Shown one piece after another: positions 44,910-58,429 of a stretch of DNA of 64,000 bases. The stretch's first letter is position 1, and each line of letters begins with the position of its first letter. Origin of the DNA: Megalopta genalis. Its lineage: Eukaryota; Arthropoda; Insecta; Hymenoptera; Halictidae. The position numbers were made by a program, and so were the translations under genes. The stretch covers positions 44,707,087-44,771,086 of the forward strand of contig NC_135013.1 of assembly GCF_051020955.1 (NCBI RefSeq), in the 5' to 3' direction. Under the pieces are notes generated by a model. The model was not told where the DNA came from. It saw only the letters and a list, made by a program, of their open reading frames with translations, and ran no database searches.

Positions 44910-46820
44910 TCATTTTTACCTCCTCCAAAGATAAGGTTTACCTCCTCCTTGGCGAGCTTCCGTTGGGAATTACAGAACATAGGGTCAAGGACTTCAGATA
45001 GAACATCTTCTATCTCTGAACCATGCAGAACGAAAAATTTAACTTTGAATTGCGCAGTCATGAAGTTTAACCAGCAGAGAGGACGATGCCAGGACTTGAC
45101 AAATGAATTTTGTGACTCTCGAACTTAAAATATTATGTTTTTACTGCAATTATAATTATATCTAATTCGAATGAAGTTAGGGTGTTAATTGTTTTTAGGA
45201 TCGGTAGCAATGGTGTATAAGATTAGAAGAAATTTATTCTGTACTAAACATTCGAAACATCTGTTTTAGTCAACGCATCGCTTCTATATGTTAAATTATT
45301 TTAGAGGTCTGGTAAACACGCTCGATAATCAATAATGGCATTTAGGAACATCGATCCGTAATTGGAAGACGCTACCAAAACTCGGTACAGTGACAGACTA
45401 CTTGACCTCAGGTGAAACTTCTGCTTGAGCCTTTGATGTTCGCATCCTCAAATTGGGGCTCCTTCGGTGCAATTTAGAAACGATGTTGCCACTTTTTGAC
45501 AGATAACACCTCCGTTATATTCTACAATAGAGAAGAGAAGGCATGAAAGGGACAATTTTGTTTCGAACGTGATATAAAAAAATCTAAAAGATCATTCTAC
45601 TTCTACTCCATACTATTGAAACGATTAACTATCTGGCACAAATGTACGCGCTTCTGCGTCATTAACATACTTCTTCGTTTACATGACATTTTGTTTAATT
45701 TTTGAAAGGATTTATTTTGTCCCTTTCATAAATTGATAGTATTAATAGGAACATTGAGATTTCTGAATAGGACAGCTTAATGAAAGATAATAATATTAGC
45801 ACAATTTTTTCAATTATTATATAATTAAATAGTGAAGAGATATTAAAAGATTTCGCAATTGATCTTACTGATTTTTCTTTCTGTATTATTTAGTTTATAG
45901 CATCTTATATTTTATTTGCAGCTATTTTCTTTGACAAATATAAATTGCGTGTCATTTGTAATTACGCGTTATTGTATACGCATGAATCTCTCTATAAAAT
46001 GTAAAAAATCGTTTTGACTAGTTCTCTAATTTTCAGAATATTTATAATATCGTTTTCGTAGCATAAGAATTGGAGAAAACGTTGAGTTATAATTGCACAT
46101 TACGAAGTATAATTATATGGTAACAGTATTAAGTCCTAGAATAAGAAATATCCTATTATTGTAAAGAAAAAAAAATTGGCTTCTCAATTTAAGTAAAATA
46201 GTTTATCAATATACTTAATTGATTTTATCTATGTATCTATATCTATTATACTTATTGGATTTTATTTATTTATGGCAAAAATGAAAGGCTAAAACATAGA
46301 ATTATGAAGACATAAGAAGAATTTAATATAATTTCACTACGGTACTTACAACTTATCAAAATTATTAAAAGAAAGTATTAATTTTTCTTCAATTTCTTAT
46401 TAGCCAATCATTTTCTTATTAGCCGATGCGTTTCTGACAAAAAATTTTTCTTTTGGGAAAGGTCGTGAAAAAGTCACTTGAACTATCAATTTGCAGATTA
46501 TGAGAAATCTGATGATTTATATTCCACGACCTAATAATTTTTTAAATATGAATCAAACTCTTGAAGATCGCCTTCGTGCTTTTAATGCGCGCTCTTAAGA
46601 GGCGCAGTAGTTTTAGAATCGTAGTTAGTGGCAGCTGTTCGAAGAAATATAGTAACCAAGGCCCGATTTGAGAAAATTGTTTTTAATACCTTATCACAGA
46701 ACCATCATAAAAGTCTATGACTGTCTTTAAATCCTGAAGGAGGAGTAGCCATGTTTTGGAGTGGTACATTCCGTTATTAAAATCGCATTTCAGTTAGTAT
46801 GATTTTCTTACTATGCGAGA
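44910..46820. other. Gene-less stretch with a small Tc1-like scrap
   Basis: Mostly AT-rich. Near 46730 the plus strand reads PEGGVAMFWSG, which resembles the glycine-rich segment after the first catalytic aspartate in Tc1-type transposases. The surroundings are too decayed to confirm this. Confidence 0.3.
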
Positions 46821-46826
46821 TAGGAT

Positions 46827-47970
46827 GTGACGAAGCCGACACATTTCCACTGATAACTGACATAATACAATTTTTTAATTTTTCGTACAACCCTGGATAC
46901 AAAATCTGTAAAAAGTGCGATGCGACATACTTAATCTCTTAGGCACGACGCGCCACTATAGTGGCTCACTCTAGAGTAGCTCACTCGCTCACCGTTTGAA
47001 TTAAATAATCGTTTTCATATGCATTGTTTCACGCTTATTTTGTCTTCACATGGATTTACAACAGTGTTAACAATATACAGACGGAATACATACAGTATCG
47101 GACTCTGTACTACAGTACATATCAGACTCTGCCGTCCAGGAAAATAGTCTCGCGCAGAATTCAGCCGTACCTAAAAGGTTAAAGGATACTGCAATGCTGA
47201 TAATGTAAGACAGCGAATCAAATATTATGTTTCTCAATTGTTTTAGAAACTAATGAATATAAATAGTATGGTAATTTGAGAGCTACAACTGCTTGATACG
47301 ATTATTTAGTTTACTAACAAACCTACTTATTATTAGCACAACTGACAAATTAATTCTTTATTTTATGTACTATGATGAAATGTATAAATTCAATTACCAT
47401 TGTAGAATTAAAGGGATATAATTATTAAGTATTTTAACAATTTTGAAACATTGTATCACGAAACTTTAATAATAAATGGAATGATACTTAACTTCTATTG
47501 AATATAATTGATATTTGAATATTCCCTACATCCATTGCAAGTTTCAAATTTATCCTGTCGATTAATCGATAGACAACATTTTTAAACATTATGGAAAGTA
47601 TGAAAACAAATAATTATGGAATCGTGGCTTAATTAGTGTAATTTAGGGAGATATTCAGTCACAGAATGATTCAAAGCGTGTAAAAATAAGAAACTGTGGT
47701 ATCGATATGCAACCATTAAATGTGATATTTATGCATACAGGTAAACAAATTAAATAACTCGAGTTTCTTCGATAAGTTAGAAAGATTAGTGTATCAGGCA
47801 TATACAATAAATTTTGGAAAAAAATTGTAATTGATCGGAATCACAGAGATAATAAATACTAAAACTTTTTACAGGTTTTTTTATCCAGGGTTGGACAAAA
47901 AAATTAAAAGCTGTATTATAATTAAGTAGAAAACAACGTTATTAGTGGAAATGTGTCGACTTCGTCGCTC
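46827..47970. mobile_element. Candidate element: inverted arms of about 95 bp, 0.95 kb apart
   Basis: 46827-46918 and the inverse of 47870-47970 share gacgaagccgacacatttcc, then acaaccctggata, then ctgtaaaaagt, with one indel of about 15-20 bases. The space between contains a TTAA MITE and no readable gene. Termini outside the arms were not found. Confidence 0.5.
46935..47178. mobile_element. TTAA-flanked MITE (piggyBac type), 244 bp
   Basis: TTAA at 46931-46934 and 47179-47182 flanks ends reading tctcttaggcacgac and, inverted, ccttttaggtacggc. It has no coding content. It lies inside the inverted-arm element at 46827-47970. Confidence 0.75.
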
Positions 47971-48479
47971 ACTTTGGTCGAGAATGTTTTCGAGACATTG
48001 GTTTTGTCGAAGCCTAACACCTAATGCGAGAACCGGCAGCCGGGGTGTTACTTTTTGTTAGGAACTGGTTTCTACTCGGTGAACTGTGTGCTACCCTCAA
48101 CCTTGTCCACAAAATCCGTGTCAACTGATGCAGAGGATTCTATTGGCAGTCGACACTATTCACAAGCTCTCTAGGTTCATTTTACATTCTACACGTCGCA
48201 TTGAAGAAGATGCATCTTTGTAGTCTCAATTATCGTAAATTGTTATGACGCGAATACATCGTCTATAAAGTTAATTGTGAAAATGACTAACGCAACGTAA
48301 AAGGAGATAACGTAAAAAATCATAATATTTACAAATTAAAATTATCTTTTTAAATGCAGCTATTACCAAAATACTTATATTTAATTTGACGATAATAAAT
48401 TTTCGAAATGATGTTTCCAATATTTTTCAAATAAAATACTATTTGAAATGTATTAATATGATATCAATTCAATATTTGC

Positions 48480-49450
48480 TATTTAAAATATTATTTTACT
48501 CAGCTGTGCGCATACGGATGTTACTTCAACTTTTTTATCTGAACCTAGAATCAAAATTTAAAAAATGCATTTTGTAGATCTTGGTAACATGCTGAAAATT
48601 GAACAGCAACTTAGAATCCGTTATATTGACCAATCCATATTACTGGCGTTAGTTTGTAAAATTTAGCGAATGTTTAACGATTTTCGAACGCAGAACATAT
48701 TCTTTAATTACATGGAATACGGAATAGCATGGCTATTGACTTGAAAAATTCCGAAAATTCATATCCCCTTAATCTCGATTTCCGGGCCGTAATTAACGGG
48801 CGAGCTCCACTTTTATTACACCCGGAAGGAAATGTAGCGTAAAAAATTTCAACATTTTTTACTCGTTAAGCGAAAGAAATGTCTTTCGAAACGAGGCGAG
48901 GAGAAAGGGATAATGAAAATTCAGATGAAATAGGGTGTATAATCCACGGTGAACATACGTACATATGCACACCGCGGGCATTCCGTCGCAGGAATTGAAG
49001 TAGCAGAAGTTTTTCGACGTTAATGAGCGAGTCGTGTAATTTCGTGTAAGGATCTATCATCAACGGACCTGACGCGGTATTCCTCACAGCTGTTGGGCGC
49101 GCTAAACTTCCACGGTGATATCCAACGTTATTATCAGCCACCTTGAAGGTAGACTTGATGTACAATAGAGTGTGTTACTTTAGAGCTCCGCAAACCTGGT
49201 CGTTTCGTAACATAGCTTAACTATTTTAATGAGCAACCGTGCCAGAGAGAAGCTTTCGGATGGGAAGCATTCACGTTTTAGGTATCTGTTCTCTTGTCCT
49301 TCTGCTACTATGGGGATACTCGATTTCACTATGCGGACCAACGTAACTATATATGATGCGTGAAATTAAACTAGCAAATTGCGCGCAATATTTAACGCAA
49401 TTCTATCCTAACGGAGGATAGAACGGCGCGTAGTTAAGGCCGCCATCAGG
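48480..49450. other. Tc1-like MITE scrap followed by GC-richer island
   Basis: 48525-48605 carries family phrases (cttttttatctgaacctaga, catgctgaaaattgaac). From 48720 to 49450 the DNA is CG-richer and transposon-free, with phrases such as gccgtaattaacgggcgagc. The 99-codon minus frame at 48866-49165 shows no domain. Conserved noncoding DNA is a reasonable inference. Confidence 0.3.
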
Positions 49451-49713
49451 GAGTGGATTATTTGATAAGCGGAAAGTCAAACGCGTGGAATTTCAGTTTT
49501 GAAATTGGTACTTCATATTTTATGCTTCTCGTTTACTACTTTGTTTATCCATGTAATCTCCCTCGTAATAGTCTTATACTTCTTGTTCTCGTTTTACTTC
49601 TTAATGAATTCGTTCGTCGTACTACAGTTAAATTGTCTTAAAAGTATATATATTTAAATTATCTTATAAGTATACATAATATTATATTCAACATTCGAAA
49701 GATACTTTATATA

Positions 49714-51086
49714 CAGGGTGGGGCATTTTAAACAGGTCACCTGAATAACTCGCTTGTTTTTGAAGATAGGAGAAAATGCATTAGACCAAACTTACTTGGT
49801 ATCGGGGGCTCATAATCTGGTATTACCAATTATTCTGCAGGTGGAGACATCAAGGAGATATGAAGGTCAATTCTGTTTTTTTAAATGGAACAGTAAGTTT
49901 TTTTACTTACATTCTGATACAGTGTTTCGAGGCGAATACAATGAACTATTACGAAGGTCATTCAAGGTCACCCAAAGTCAACTGCAAGAGAAAACTGATT
50001 ATCTCAAAGTACACTTCGAATAATTGGATACTTTAATACTGCTACTACAAGTGTTCAAAATGGCGACCTTTAACATAGATACATAGTCTAAATTGTTGCA
50101 ATACTGATGACACTGCCTGGCAAATTTCATTTGTATCTATTACAGAGCAAGCTCTTATACGTTCTTGCATGTCAAGTTTGGTAGTTGGTTCTTCATGGTA
50201 CACTTCTGCCTTTAATTTTCCCCACAAATAAAAATCGAGAGGTGTCAGGTCTGGGGGTCGTGCCGGCCATTTGTTACTTCCTGATCGACCTATCCAACAA
50301 TCTCCAAATTTTCTATTTAGAAATTCTGTAACATAGCATGCTGAATGAGCAGGACATCCTTCTTGCTGGAACCACATGGATTGTCGAATGTCCAGTGAAG
50401 TGTCTTCTAACAATTCTGAAAAAACGTCTTCTAAGATTCTGAGGTACTTACTACTATTTAGCGTGCCATCAATAAAATCTGGACCAATTATTTCATTATG
50501 AAAAAGGCCGCACCAGACGTTTACAGACCAAGGCCTCCGTTTGTCGACTTCTCTCAACCATTGTGGATTATCTACTAACCAATAGTGCATGTTGTGACGG
50601 TTAACTGCTCCATGGTTTGTAAATGTGGCCTCATCGGTAAATAACATCTTACTCAAGAACATTTCATCGCTTGTAGTTTTCGTAAGCCCCATACACAAAA
50701 TTGTAAACGTTTTGTATAATCATTTTCAGTTAATTGTTGATGAAGTGATATGTAGAACGGGTGAAATTTGTTAATGTGTAATATTCGTAAAATACTTCGT
50801 CGACTGATCCCATTTTCGCGTTCCAGTTGTGACCTTGAACGACCTTCATAATAGTTCATTGTATTCGCCTCGAAACACTTTATCAGAATGTGAGTAAAAA
50901 ACTTACTGTTCCATTTAAAAAAACAGAATTGACCTTCATATCCTCCTGACGCCTCCACCTACAGAAAAATTGGTTATACCAAATTATGAGCCCCCCGATA
51001 CCAAGTAAGTTTGGTCTAATGCATTTTCTCCTATCTTCAAAAACAAGCGAGTTATTCAGGTGACCTGTTTAAAATGCCCCACCCTG
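49714..51086 (-). mobile_element. Tc1/mariner-type transposon of the DD41D kind, 1.37 kb
   Basis: The ends cagggtggggcattttaaac and its inverse are flanked by TA (49712-49713, 51087-51088). The terminal inverted repeats are about 300 bp and reach into the coding region. A transposase with one frameshift lies on the minus strand. The arms match 23808-24785, which has lost the gene. Confidence 0.9.
50045..50850 (-). pseudogene. DD41D-type transposase, frameshifted, second catalytic residue changed
   Basis: The first frame (to about 50690, minus strand) reads SQLERENGISRRSILRIL, then FHPFYISLHQQLTENDYTKR, a helix-turn-helix region. A frameshift near RLQFC leads to SKMLFTDEATFTNHG with the first catalytic aspartate. 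WFQQEGCPAHSA has glutamate where the family has aspartate, and RPPDLTPLDFYLWGKLK carries the third aspartate. There are 41 residues between the second and third positions, the spacing that defines the DD41D group. The N-terminus is truncated. Both the frameshift and the D-to-E change argue that it is inactive. Confidence 0.8.
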
Positions 51087-51171
51087 TATAATCCGAAATC
51101 ATATATAAAGTATCTTTCGAATGTTGAATACAATATTACTAATAATAACTACTAATAATTAATGTAATAAT

Positions 51172-51359
51172 TAGATTGCGGATCTTTATGCAAAATAAAC
51201 ATTTTCCTAAACAATTGCAAGAAACAGAAATTGAATAAAAATAAATTGGTTCGGTATCATTAAATCCATCCGATGTCTTTAGAATTGTTCATCTTCATGA
51301 ATGGCTTCATATCTCTCAGCTACGCATCTTTATTACAAATTTATGAAATCCGGAGTTCA
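51172..51359. mobile_element. hAT MITE, 188 bp
   Basis: It begins tagattgcggatctttatgc. The flanking octamers gtaataat (51164-51171) and gtactaat (51360-51367) match at 7 of 8 and fit nTnnnnAn. The interior resembles 16857-17057, for example caattgcaagaaacagaaat. Confidence 0.75.
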
Positions 51360-51367
51360 GTACTAAT

Positions 51368-53680
51368 TGTAATCAGTGTCAGATTAAGGTGCCGAGGCGC
51401 GATACAAATAGAGCGTTTATTAAAAAAGTTTTGTTTTAAAATGTAAATATACTTAATACAACAAAATTAAAGTTATAAAATTTTATTTGTAGTATTGAAA
51501 AATTAATTTAAACAGCAGCTTTTCTAGACTTTGCTTTGAAAACTTATCGACAATTTCTTCGTAGTCTAAGGTATTAACTTTGTATCATTTTCATCGAAAA
51601 TGGTAATAAATATTATAAATAATACTATAATTATAAATAATTATATAATTATTTATAACAGCTTTATAAATATTCGACAATTAATGCAGTGTTAAAATCA
51701 GACAATAATTCATTTGAATTATATTACATAAGTATAATTAACTTTATAAAGCGTACCAATAAAATATGTACTACAAAGTTATGGTGGACGTGTAATAATT
51801 AATTTAAAAATGTTACATACAATTTTTATGTATTATTAACTTTTTCGCTTATATTTATTTCATCGGTAAAAATATTGCACGTCTACATTGTACATAAAAT
51901 TATAATATAATACGTAGACTTTTCCGTGTTTCAGAATTATAATTAAATACCTGTCAAACACATAACACAGTCGATTATATCGGTACAGTAGTTATTTGAT
52001 CTAGCATCTAGTGGAATAAAATAGGTCGAAACGTAATTATGAATTTGACACTTGAATTTATCCATAATATCAAAATACTTATTAAAATATTCTTATATAC
52101 ACTTGGATGGTTATATAATTTATCAATTTACTGATCATTTACAGAAATTAATAATAGAGTTTTATTCTAATTCATTTTAAAAAGTTATCATCAAATGACA
52201 TTCCAACCTAACTTTGTTAGGTATAATTAAACTGCAGATTTTACGTATTCAAAACAGAAATGTTTGGATGAAATAACAAACATTACACAGATAATAAAAA
52301 GATTTAAGATTTAAGAACCATCGTATTCCTTCTAGATTATTTGAAACGGATTGTTAACAGAAGACACAAAATTCTATTTAATTTTCCTTCCACGAAATTA
52401 ACGCAAAACATTTTTTTTGTTGGATTAAAATCCGCCTAATTATTACTAGAACATATGTAATGTTAATATATGTAATATTAACACTAACAGTTCGCAACAC
52501 TAATTTTTTCAGTGTTTATTCAATCTACGTTACCATTACTAATAACCCAAAATTTAGATCTAAATTAATACCCGACACACCATTACACTAACGCCACAAT
52601 TCTTTCAAACGCGATTCTAGCTGAGCAAAATGATTTCTATCATCATTTCTTTCCATAGGTGCGTATATTTTATAATTATTTATTTATTTCTTATCTTTAG
52701 TATTATTTCTATTTGTTAATGATTAATACTAAATATAAGATTAGTGATATGTTATCATTATGTTTTACACGATATAAGTCATATATTTTTATATGATATG
52801 AGTCATATATCTTTATATTATATAAGTAATATATTTTGTATGATATAAGTGTCTCTATCCAATTTGACGAATTTGTACATAATATATTGATTGCGATATA
52901 ATAATATATTGCGATAATATATTGCGGTATTTTCGATTTTAGATATTAATTATCGGAAATATCGTTTCTAAGTGTCTACCTTGGACTTCAGTCAATTCGT
53001 CTTTGTTACGATTAATCATTTCGTTTTGTGACGTTCGTATCGTAGCGAGGAAATGAAAGAAAGTGTTTTCGTCAGGTTTATCTATAATATAAAATATGGG
53101 TACTAGATCTATAGTTAACTAAAATATTATAAATGGATAAATACTTGACGTGAACAAAGTACAAATTTATAGTGTGCAACATATGAAAGTGGTGAAAATT
53201 AGTGAGGTACACGAACATAACTGAAATAGAACTTTCTGCACAAAATTAAGATTTCATTTTATTTTATAGTAGCATTTCCCTACTTCGATGGAGAGCACTT
53301 ATTCAACGACTGGAGAAATAAAGCAAGTACCACTTACACTTTATTGTACATTTTTGCACCGCATATATAATTTATATTATATTATACATTCTTACATATT
53401 TGTAAATGTTTAAAGACAAAACTTTCTTCCATTATCAATGAAACAATCGTAAAAAAACAACGCACGCTAACTACAGTATATAAAAAATTAACAAAATATA
53501 TTAATGCTCATATAATTAATCATGAATATGTAAAAATAATACCAAACATGAAAAATAAGTGATTGTTCTGAAAACATATACATGTACAGAAAGAAATAAT
53601 CAATAATTTACATTATAATAAAGCATATTTATAGAATAAATTCAAAAAATTAAGAAACCAGTTGTCTATTTTTTTAAAAC
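51368..53680. other. AT-rich gene-less stretch with a 24-bp tandem repeat
   Basis: At 52769-52850 units of gatataagtcatatatttt type repeat with a period of 23-24 bp, about 3.5 copies. A possible hAT end (taaactgcagattttacg) lies at 52228. No coding sequence is supported. Confidence 0.5.
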
Positions 53681-53689
53681 TGAAGTTTC

Positions 53690-55230
53690 CATTTTGAAGC
53701 ACTTTACCGTAAAAAGGTGCCGGATCTGCTGGGCGACCCGGCAGTGCTGAAAAAATAATCGGAGCTTTGGGGGTTAACCTTTGCCGTAGCACGTCCAGGT
53801 TTTTTCGGACCCAGAGTTTGAGGTCTGCCTTGACCATTTGACACTTGATGTCGTTTGCCGTTTGTTTATGTTAGAGGAACGACGAGAAATACAGGAAGAA
53901 ATGTAGTAAACTATGCAAAGTAATTACTATGTAAAAAAATACGGTAAGATAATGGTAGTAATGATAGTAGTAATAATAATGATGATAATAATAAAATTTT
54001 AGTTCAAAATGTTTATATATGTATAAACATAATATAAAATGATATATAATATGAAATATATGTATAAATGCTTTATATTTATATATGTTACATATGTAAA
54101 TATGGGTCCGTCAGGACCCGAACGTGGGGCTCCGCGAGAACGCCAAACCGCCGGTACTGCGAGGGTTGAAGCAAAATTCCCATATAACCAAATCTCTGCC
54201 GCGACAACCGACGAAGCTAGACAATTGCTGGCAATGAAAATTAACAATTAATCGGCACGTCCGTGAAAAGTGTAGTCGCAATCCGATGTTACCTATACAA
54301 TCGAGATGGAGTCGGTTTTCATCGCCTCCGGATAGCCTTGGCTATTTAACAAACGGCCAATGCAATAAACGTAATCAGTCAGGGCAATAGAAGATCGGCA
54401 ATCAAGCCTGTTATCGCGGAAATACACTCACCCGGTGTTTATCAAAATTACCCATGTTTCACTAGGCAAATCGATCGCGGAGAAGCATAAACGAGAATTT
54501 TCGAGTTATTATCTCCTCGCGTAGGTCATAACTATGAGTTACGAGAGCGGCGGTATCGGTGTGTACACAGATCAACCTGCAGGAAACACGGTCCAATAGA
54601 AAGACGAGAAAACCGCTTCATCGAACACGAGGAAAATCGAATTACGCTTCCCGTTCGGTTCGATTCGTTTATCGTCGTCGAATACAGCTTCTAACTGTAC
54701 AACCGTGTGCGAATGCTAGTGCCAATCGACGCGTGTCTCTTGTCCGCTTCCGTGTGTTCCGAGCGCGCGATATAAATCTCGTGGAGAGGGCCGATTGATC
54801 AGCGGAGAGAAAACGAGATAACGAATTTTCTACACGGGAATTAAAGGCTGCCTCTCTTTTCCTCGGTGCAGTTGCATGCCGGGATGCCTCTTAACAAACC
54901 GGGCAACCCCGTTCCTCGGTATTCGATCATTTACCGGAACGTTACGGTCGATACTCTGTGCTCACTTTTCAATAACGTAATTCCAAACCGTTGCGAAAGA
55001 TACTCGCCGTGCACAAAAGAAACCCTTGTTTTAACGAGTCGAAAAATTCGAAATTTTTTTTACCGTGTTCCTTTTGCGTATTACTATCTGGAAAATATAA
55101 TCCCGAAGCATTAGAGACTACAGGGAATAAATGGCCGAGCCGAGGCTCTGTAACGAAGTAACCTTCGTTAGTTTGTGACAGTGCGCGGACGTATTTATCC
55201 TGCAACATGACAGTAGAGAAATTATTTGAG
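53690..55230. other. Two GC-richer islands
   Basis: 53690-53880 and 54090-55230 are richer in GC and CG than the surroundings. The minus frame at 53613-53837 begins MVKADLKLWVRKNLDVLRQ and looks protein-like, as does the plus frame near 54102-54249 (GPSGPERGAP, then DEARQLLAMK), but neither is recognised. They may be exons of an unseen gene or regulatory DNA. Confidence 0.25.
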
Positions 55231-55536
55231 TATACACAACTTCATTCCAGAAATATTCATTTCGAAAATATTTCATAATATCTTGTTCCCAATTTCCTCG
55301 ACTTTATTGCACTCTTTGAATTACAGTCGTAGAATGACACTTAAGAAAAATTTGAAAAATTCGATTTCTGCAAGTTGGGCTTACGGTAATGAAAATCGCT
55401 TTTAAGTAGTAGTTTTGAGTAGTACAGTAGTAGGTACAAGGTATAGTACTGTTGTGAATCACTCCGTTTCTCTCGCGTCGCGGCATTTTTTTTACAATAA
55501 AGAATATAAACTATAATACAACTCAATTCAATTATG

Positions 55537-55728
55537 TTACAGATCTTTGAATTTGAAACGTCGATCGTTCGACGGTCCGATCTCGACTCTTCGATTGTCT
55601 GTTGGTAACACTCTTCCGTGGCAACCCCTATCTTCCATTACTTTGTTAAGGAGTTGTTCACAACAGGGCAGTTTCACATTACAGCGACTTGATTTGGGCA
55701 AGTCATCGTAACTGACTCGTTTCTTCAT
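55537..55728 (-). CDS. Hypothetical 63-residue open frame
   Basis: The ATG at 55728 opens a frame reading MKKRVSYDDLPKSSRCNV and ending DRRFKFKDL-stop. It is basic and cysteine-containing (RCNVKLPCCEQ), with no signal peptide or membrane span. It is not related to any transposon in the window. It could be a small exon, since the stop overlaps a possible donor-like gta, or a chance frame. Confidence 0.2.
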   Translation of the reverse strand: MKKRVSYDDLPKSSRCNVKLPCCEQLLNKVMEDRGCHGRVLPTDNRRVEIGPSNDRRFKFKDL

Positions 55729-55739
55729 ACTGGGCCTTC

Positions 55740-57155
55740 GTTTTCGAGGTATTTTGATTTAAAGTTTTGTTTGTATCTGCAACCAATGAATTATTTAACA
55801 TTTTTTAGCAGAACACCTACCTTTTTAGTAGGGCGGTTAACTAGAATCCCAGCTGTTGTTAACTGTGTTTTTTACTTTTTAATTTTTTAATATCCTTTCT
55901 TTTTTTACCTACTGCCTACAGCTTTCTAGTCAACCTTATTATCAACATGTCCGCAACTTGTTCTGCTAGAGAATGTTAGGTACGTATAAAGCTTTAAATC
56001 AAAATATCTCGAGAATGAAGATCAAGTGTGAAGAAACGTATTAAGGTTTATTAATACTACGTATGTACTGTAACTTGAATCTACTACAATGTCAAAAGCG
56101 ATTTCCACTATTGTAGGGTTCCCTTGTTGGAATTCGTACGAACTTGTTTATTTATCTATGATAGCCCAAATTGTATTTAGTCGCAATTGTAAAAATTGAG
56201 GATTGTTATTTACGTCACAGACAAAATGAGAAAATTCTTGAATGTTTATGAAGCATTGAGAAATAGATTGCGGACATTTACACGAATTGTCTCCGCCGAT
56301 TTCAAGAAACAGGAATCACATAGAAGTTTCTTTTGTTCTTAAATAATTCCACTATAGCCAATTCAATACATTAACAATTTTGAATTCTTTTAGACTTTTT
56401 ACAGTTTTAAATTACACACATGTTATTTTTAAATAACAACATTGAAAATAGGGGTTTGAAATGAATTATTTCAAGTAGATATTTCTTAGTTTCATCAGAA
56501 ATACAATTTGCGTCCATAATACGAAACATTCATTGAACAGATCGCTCTACTTCTTTAAAATCTGTTTCCCTGAATGCATGAATCTCGTCGGATTACCCCG
56601 TATGTGATGACCGTCCATTATTTATACGGATTGTCAGTAAACACGTCCGCAAGTGATCAATTGATTGCCCGTAAATCAAACGGAATAATATTAATTTGTA
56701 GGTCACGTGTATGTCAACTTTGAATTTCTGTTCGACGTTCGACCGATCACGATCAAAACAGTCAAGTACATATAACCAGCGTTACCAGACGACTTTGTAA
56801 AATGTTTACTATAATATATGAACAAGAACATGTTGACTTCTTACAGTTACTTACAAGAAATAAATAATGATGTATTATTTAGATCTGATCCTTAGCAGGT
56901 CTCTCATTTTTATTTTGCACAGAATAGGGTAAAGTTGCTCAATATGAAGACCTTTCCTAATATGAGAGTGCAGCATCGACACCTCTTTGTTCCGTATTAA
57001 CTCGCATCATTCATTGTTTCGTCTGCTTCTTGGTGACGAAATCAGTCTCGCGTGGTGAACAAATTGTATTACACATATCTTAAAAGTGGTAAGTGCGTAA
57101 TTGTTTTCATGGATATTATTGTATAATACATTCAATGAAGTTCAAGATTTACTAG
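55740..57155. other. Gene-less stretch
   Basis: No supportable gene. A lone hAT-type left end (tagattgcggacatttac) lies at 56265. The stretch 56590-56780 is slightly GC-richer. Confidence 0.35.
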
Positions 57156-57160
57156 TCATA

Positions 57161-58216
57161 TATGAGCCGTTTATTTTGAAAGTGGCATAAGTCACTTCTT
57201 CAAAAAAATCGAGTTAATAGTAACACTAATTACAATTGAACGGTATCTTTTCATTTAAAAAAAATTTGCAATCAATAAATTGAGAACTGTTGAGATTTGT
57301 TCGAGAGAAGTTTTGCTAATTAACGGTATAACAAACATGTTTATTTTGACAATGGCGTAAGTCGCTGTACTCAGGAAATTAATTGCGGGGCTTAGTGTAA
57401 AAGAAATAGAAACGTGTGATAAGTGTGTGTGAAGTATTGTTTTGAATTATTTTCAGTACTTTTAAAAAAGTCGTGATCACTGGACTTATTTTTATAAGTG
57501 CGAAATAATAGTGCAGTTTTGTAAATTATATTATAGTGATAATAATAATTTAATAATATAATAGAAATGGATCCGTTATACGCTGGATCTCGTCCTGTTT
57601 CTTCAGCAAAATACAAACACATGATGGACTTGCTTAATTATATACCCCCATTATACCACAGTTATTTTAAAAATTTGAAACAAAATACGATTTCCGAGGA
57701 CTTAATCACTCCTATTGATGATGAAAATTAAATTGAACTGATGTATTTTCATATAAATTACTTATACTTATGTTTCAAAATGTACTAATTATTTTTGTAT
57801 TTTATGAAGATTAAAATAAAAAATACTTAAATCAAACCTTTATATTAAATATGTTCATGGTATAAATTATTATTATATATGTAATTTATTCAACAATTTT
57901 AGTAAATCACTGTCCTTTCAAAACATCACTTCGGTAAAATACGTCGGACAAAATTAATATATATCAGTCATTTTTCTAAACTATTTATTTTGAAAGTGGC
58001 TTAAGTCACTTTATCGTAATGAAAAGTGGTGATTTTTTAATGTTTATACGAAATTATTTATACTGAGAAAAATATCAGTATCCTGAGATAACAAATACAA
58101 GTAAATCTTCTCGAAAGTTAGCATCCATATTTTTAAACGTGTTAAAACGCAAACCCTTAAATATATGGACTTAAAAACAAAGTGACTTATGCCACTTTCA
58201 AAATAAATGACTCATA
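57161..58216 (+). mobile_element. TATGAGCCG-family DNA transposon, empty-site copy
   Basis: It begins tatgagccgtttattttg after TA (57159-57160) and ends with the decayed inverse caaaataaatgactcata. Inner inverted motifs lie near 57338-57366 and 57985-58016. It is the inverse of 4266-5496 with the same order of parts, but has no MITE at the position near 57880 where the other copy carries one. The coding tail (57568-57731) reads DPLYAGSRPVSSAKYKHMMD and ends DDEN-stop. The preceding basic segment with the AT-hook-like motif is deleted. Confidence 0.75.
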
Positions 58217-58429
58217 TTATGAAAGAATGAAAAGTTATTATAATGCTAAATAAAAAATGAAAACTCCAAAAAAACACTAAAAAACGTATAAAAATTGATA
58301 GTTCATGAAGAAGAAATTATTCCAAATTATCAATCTGACTATGAAGAAGATTATGACGCAGAATATTTGTTTTGTACAGGCCTTTACTCTTAGGACCTGC
58401 ATGATGAACAATGGGTTCAATATACAGAG

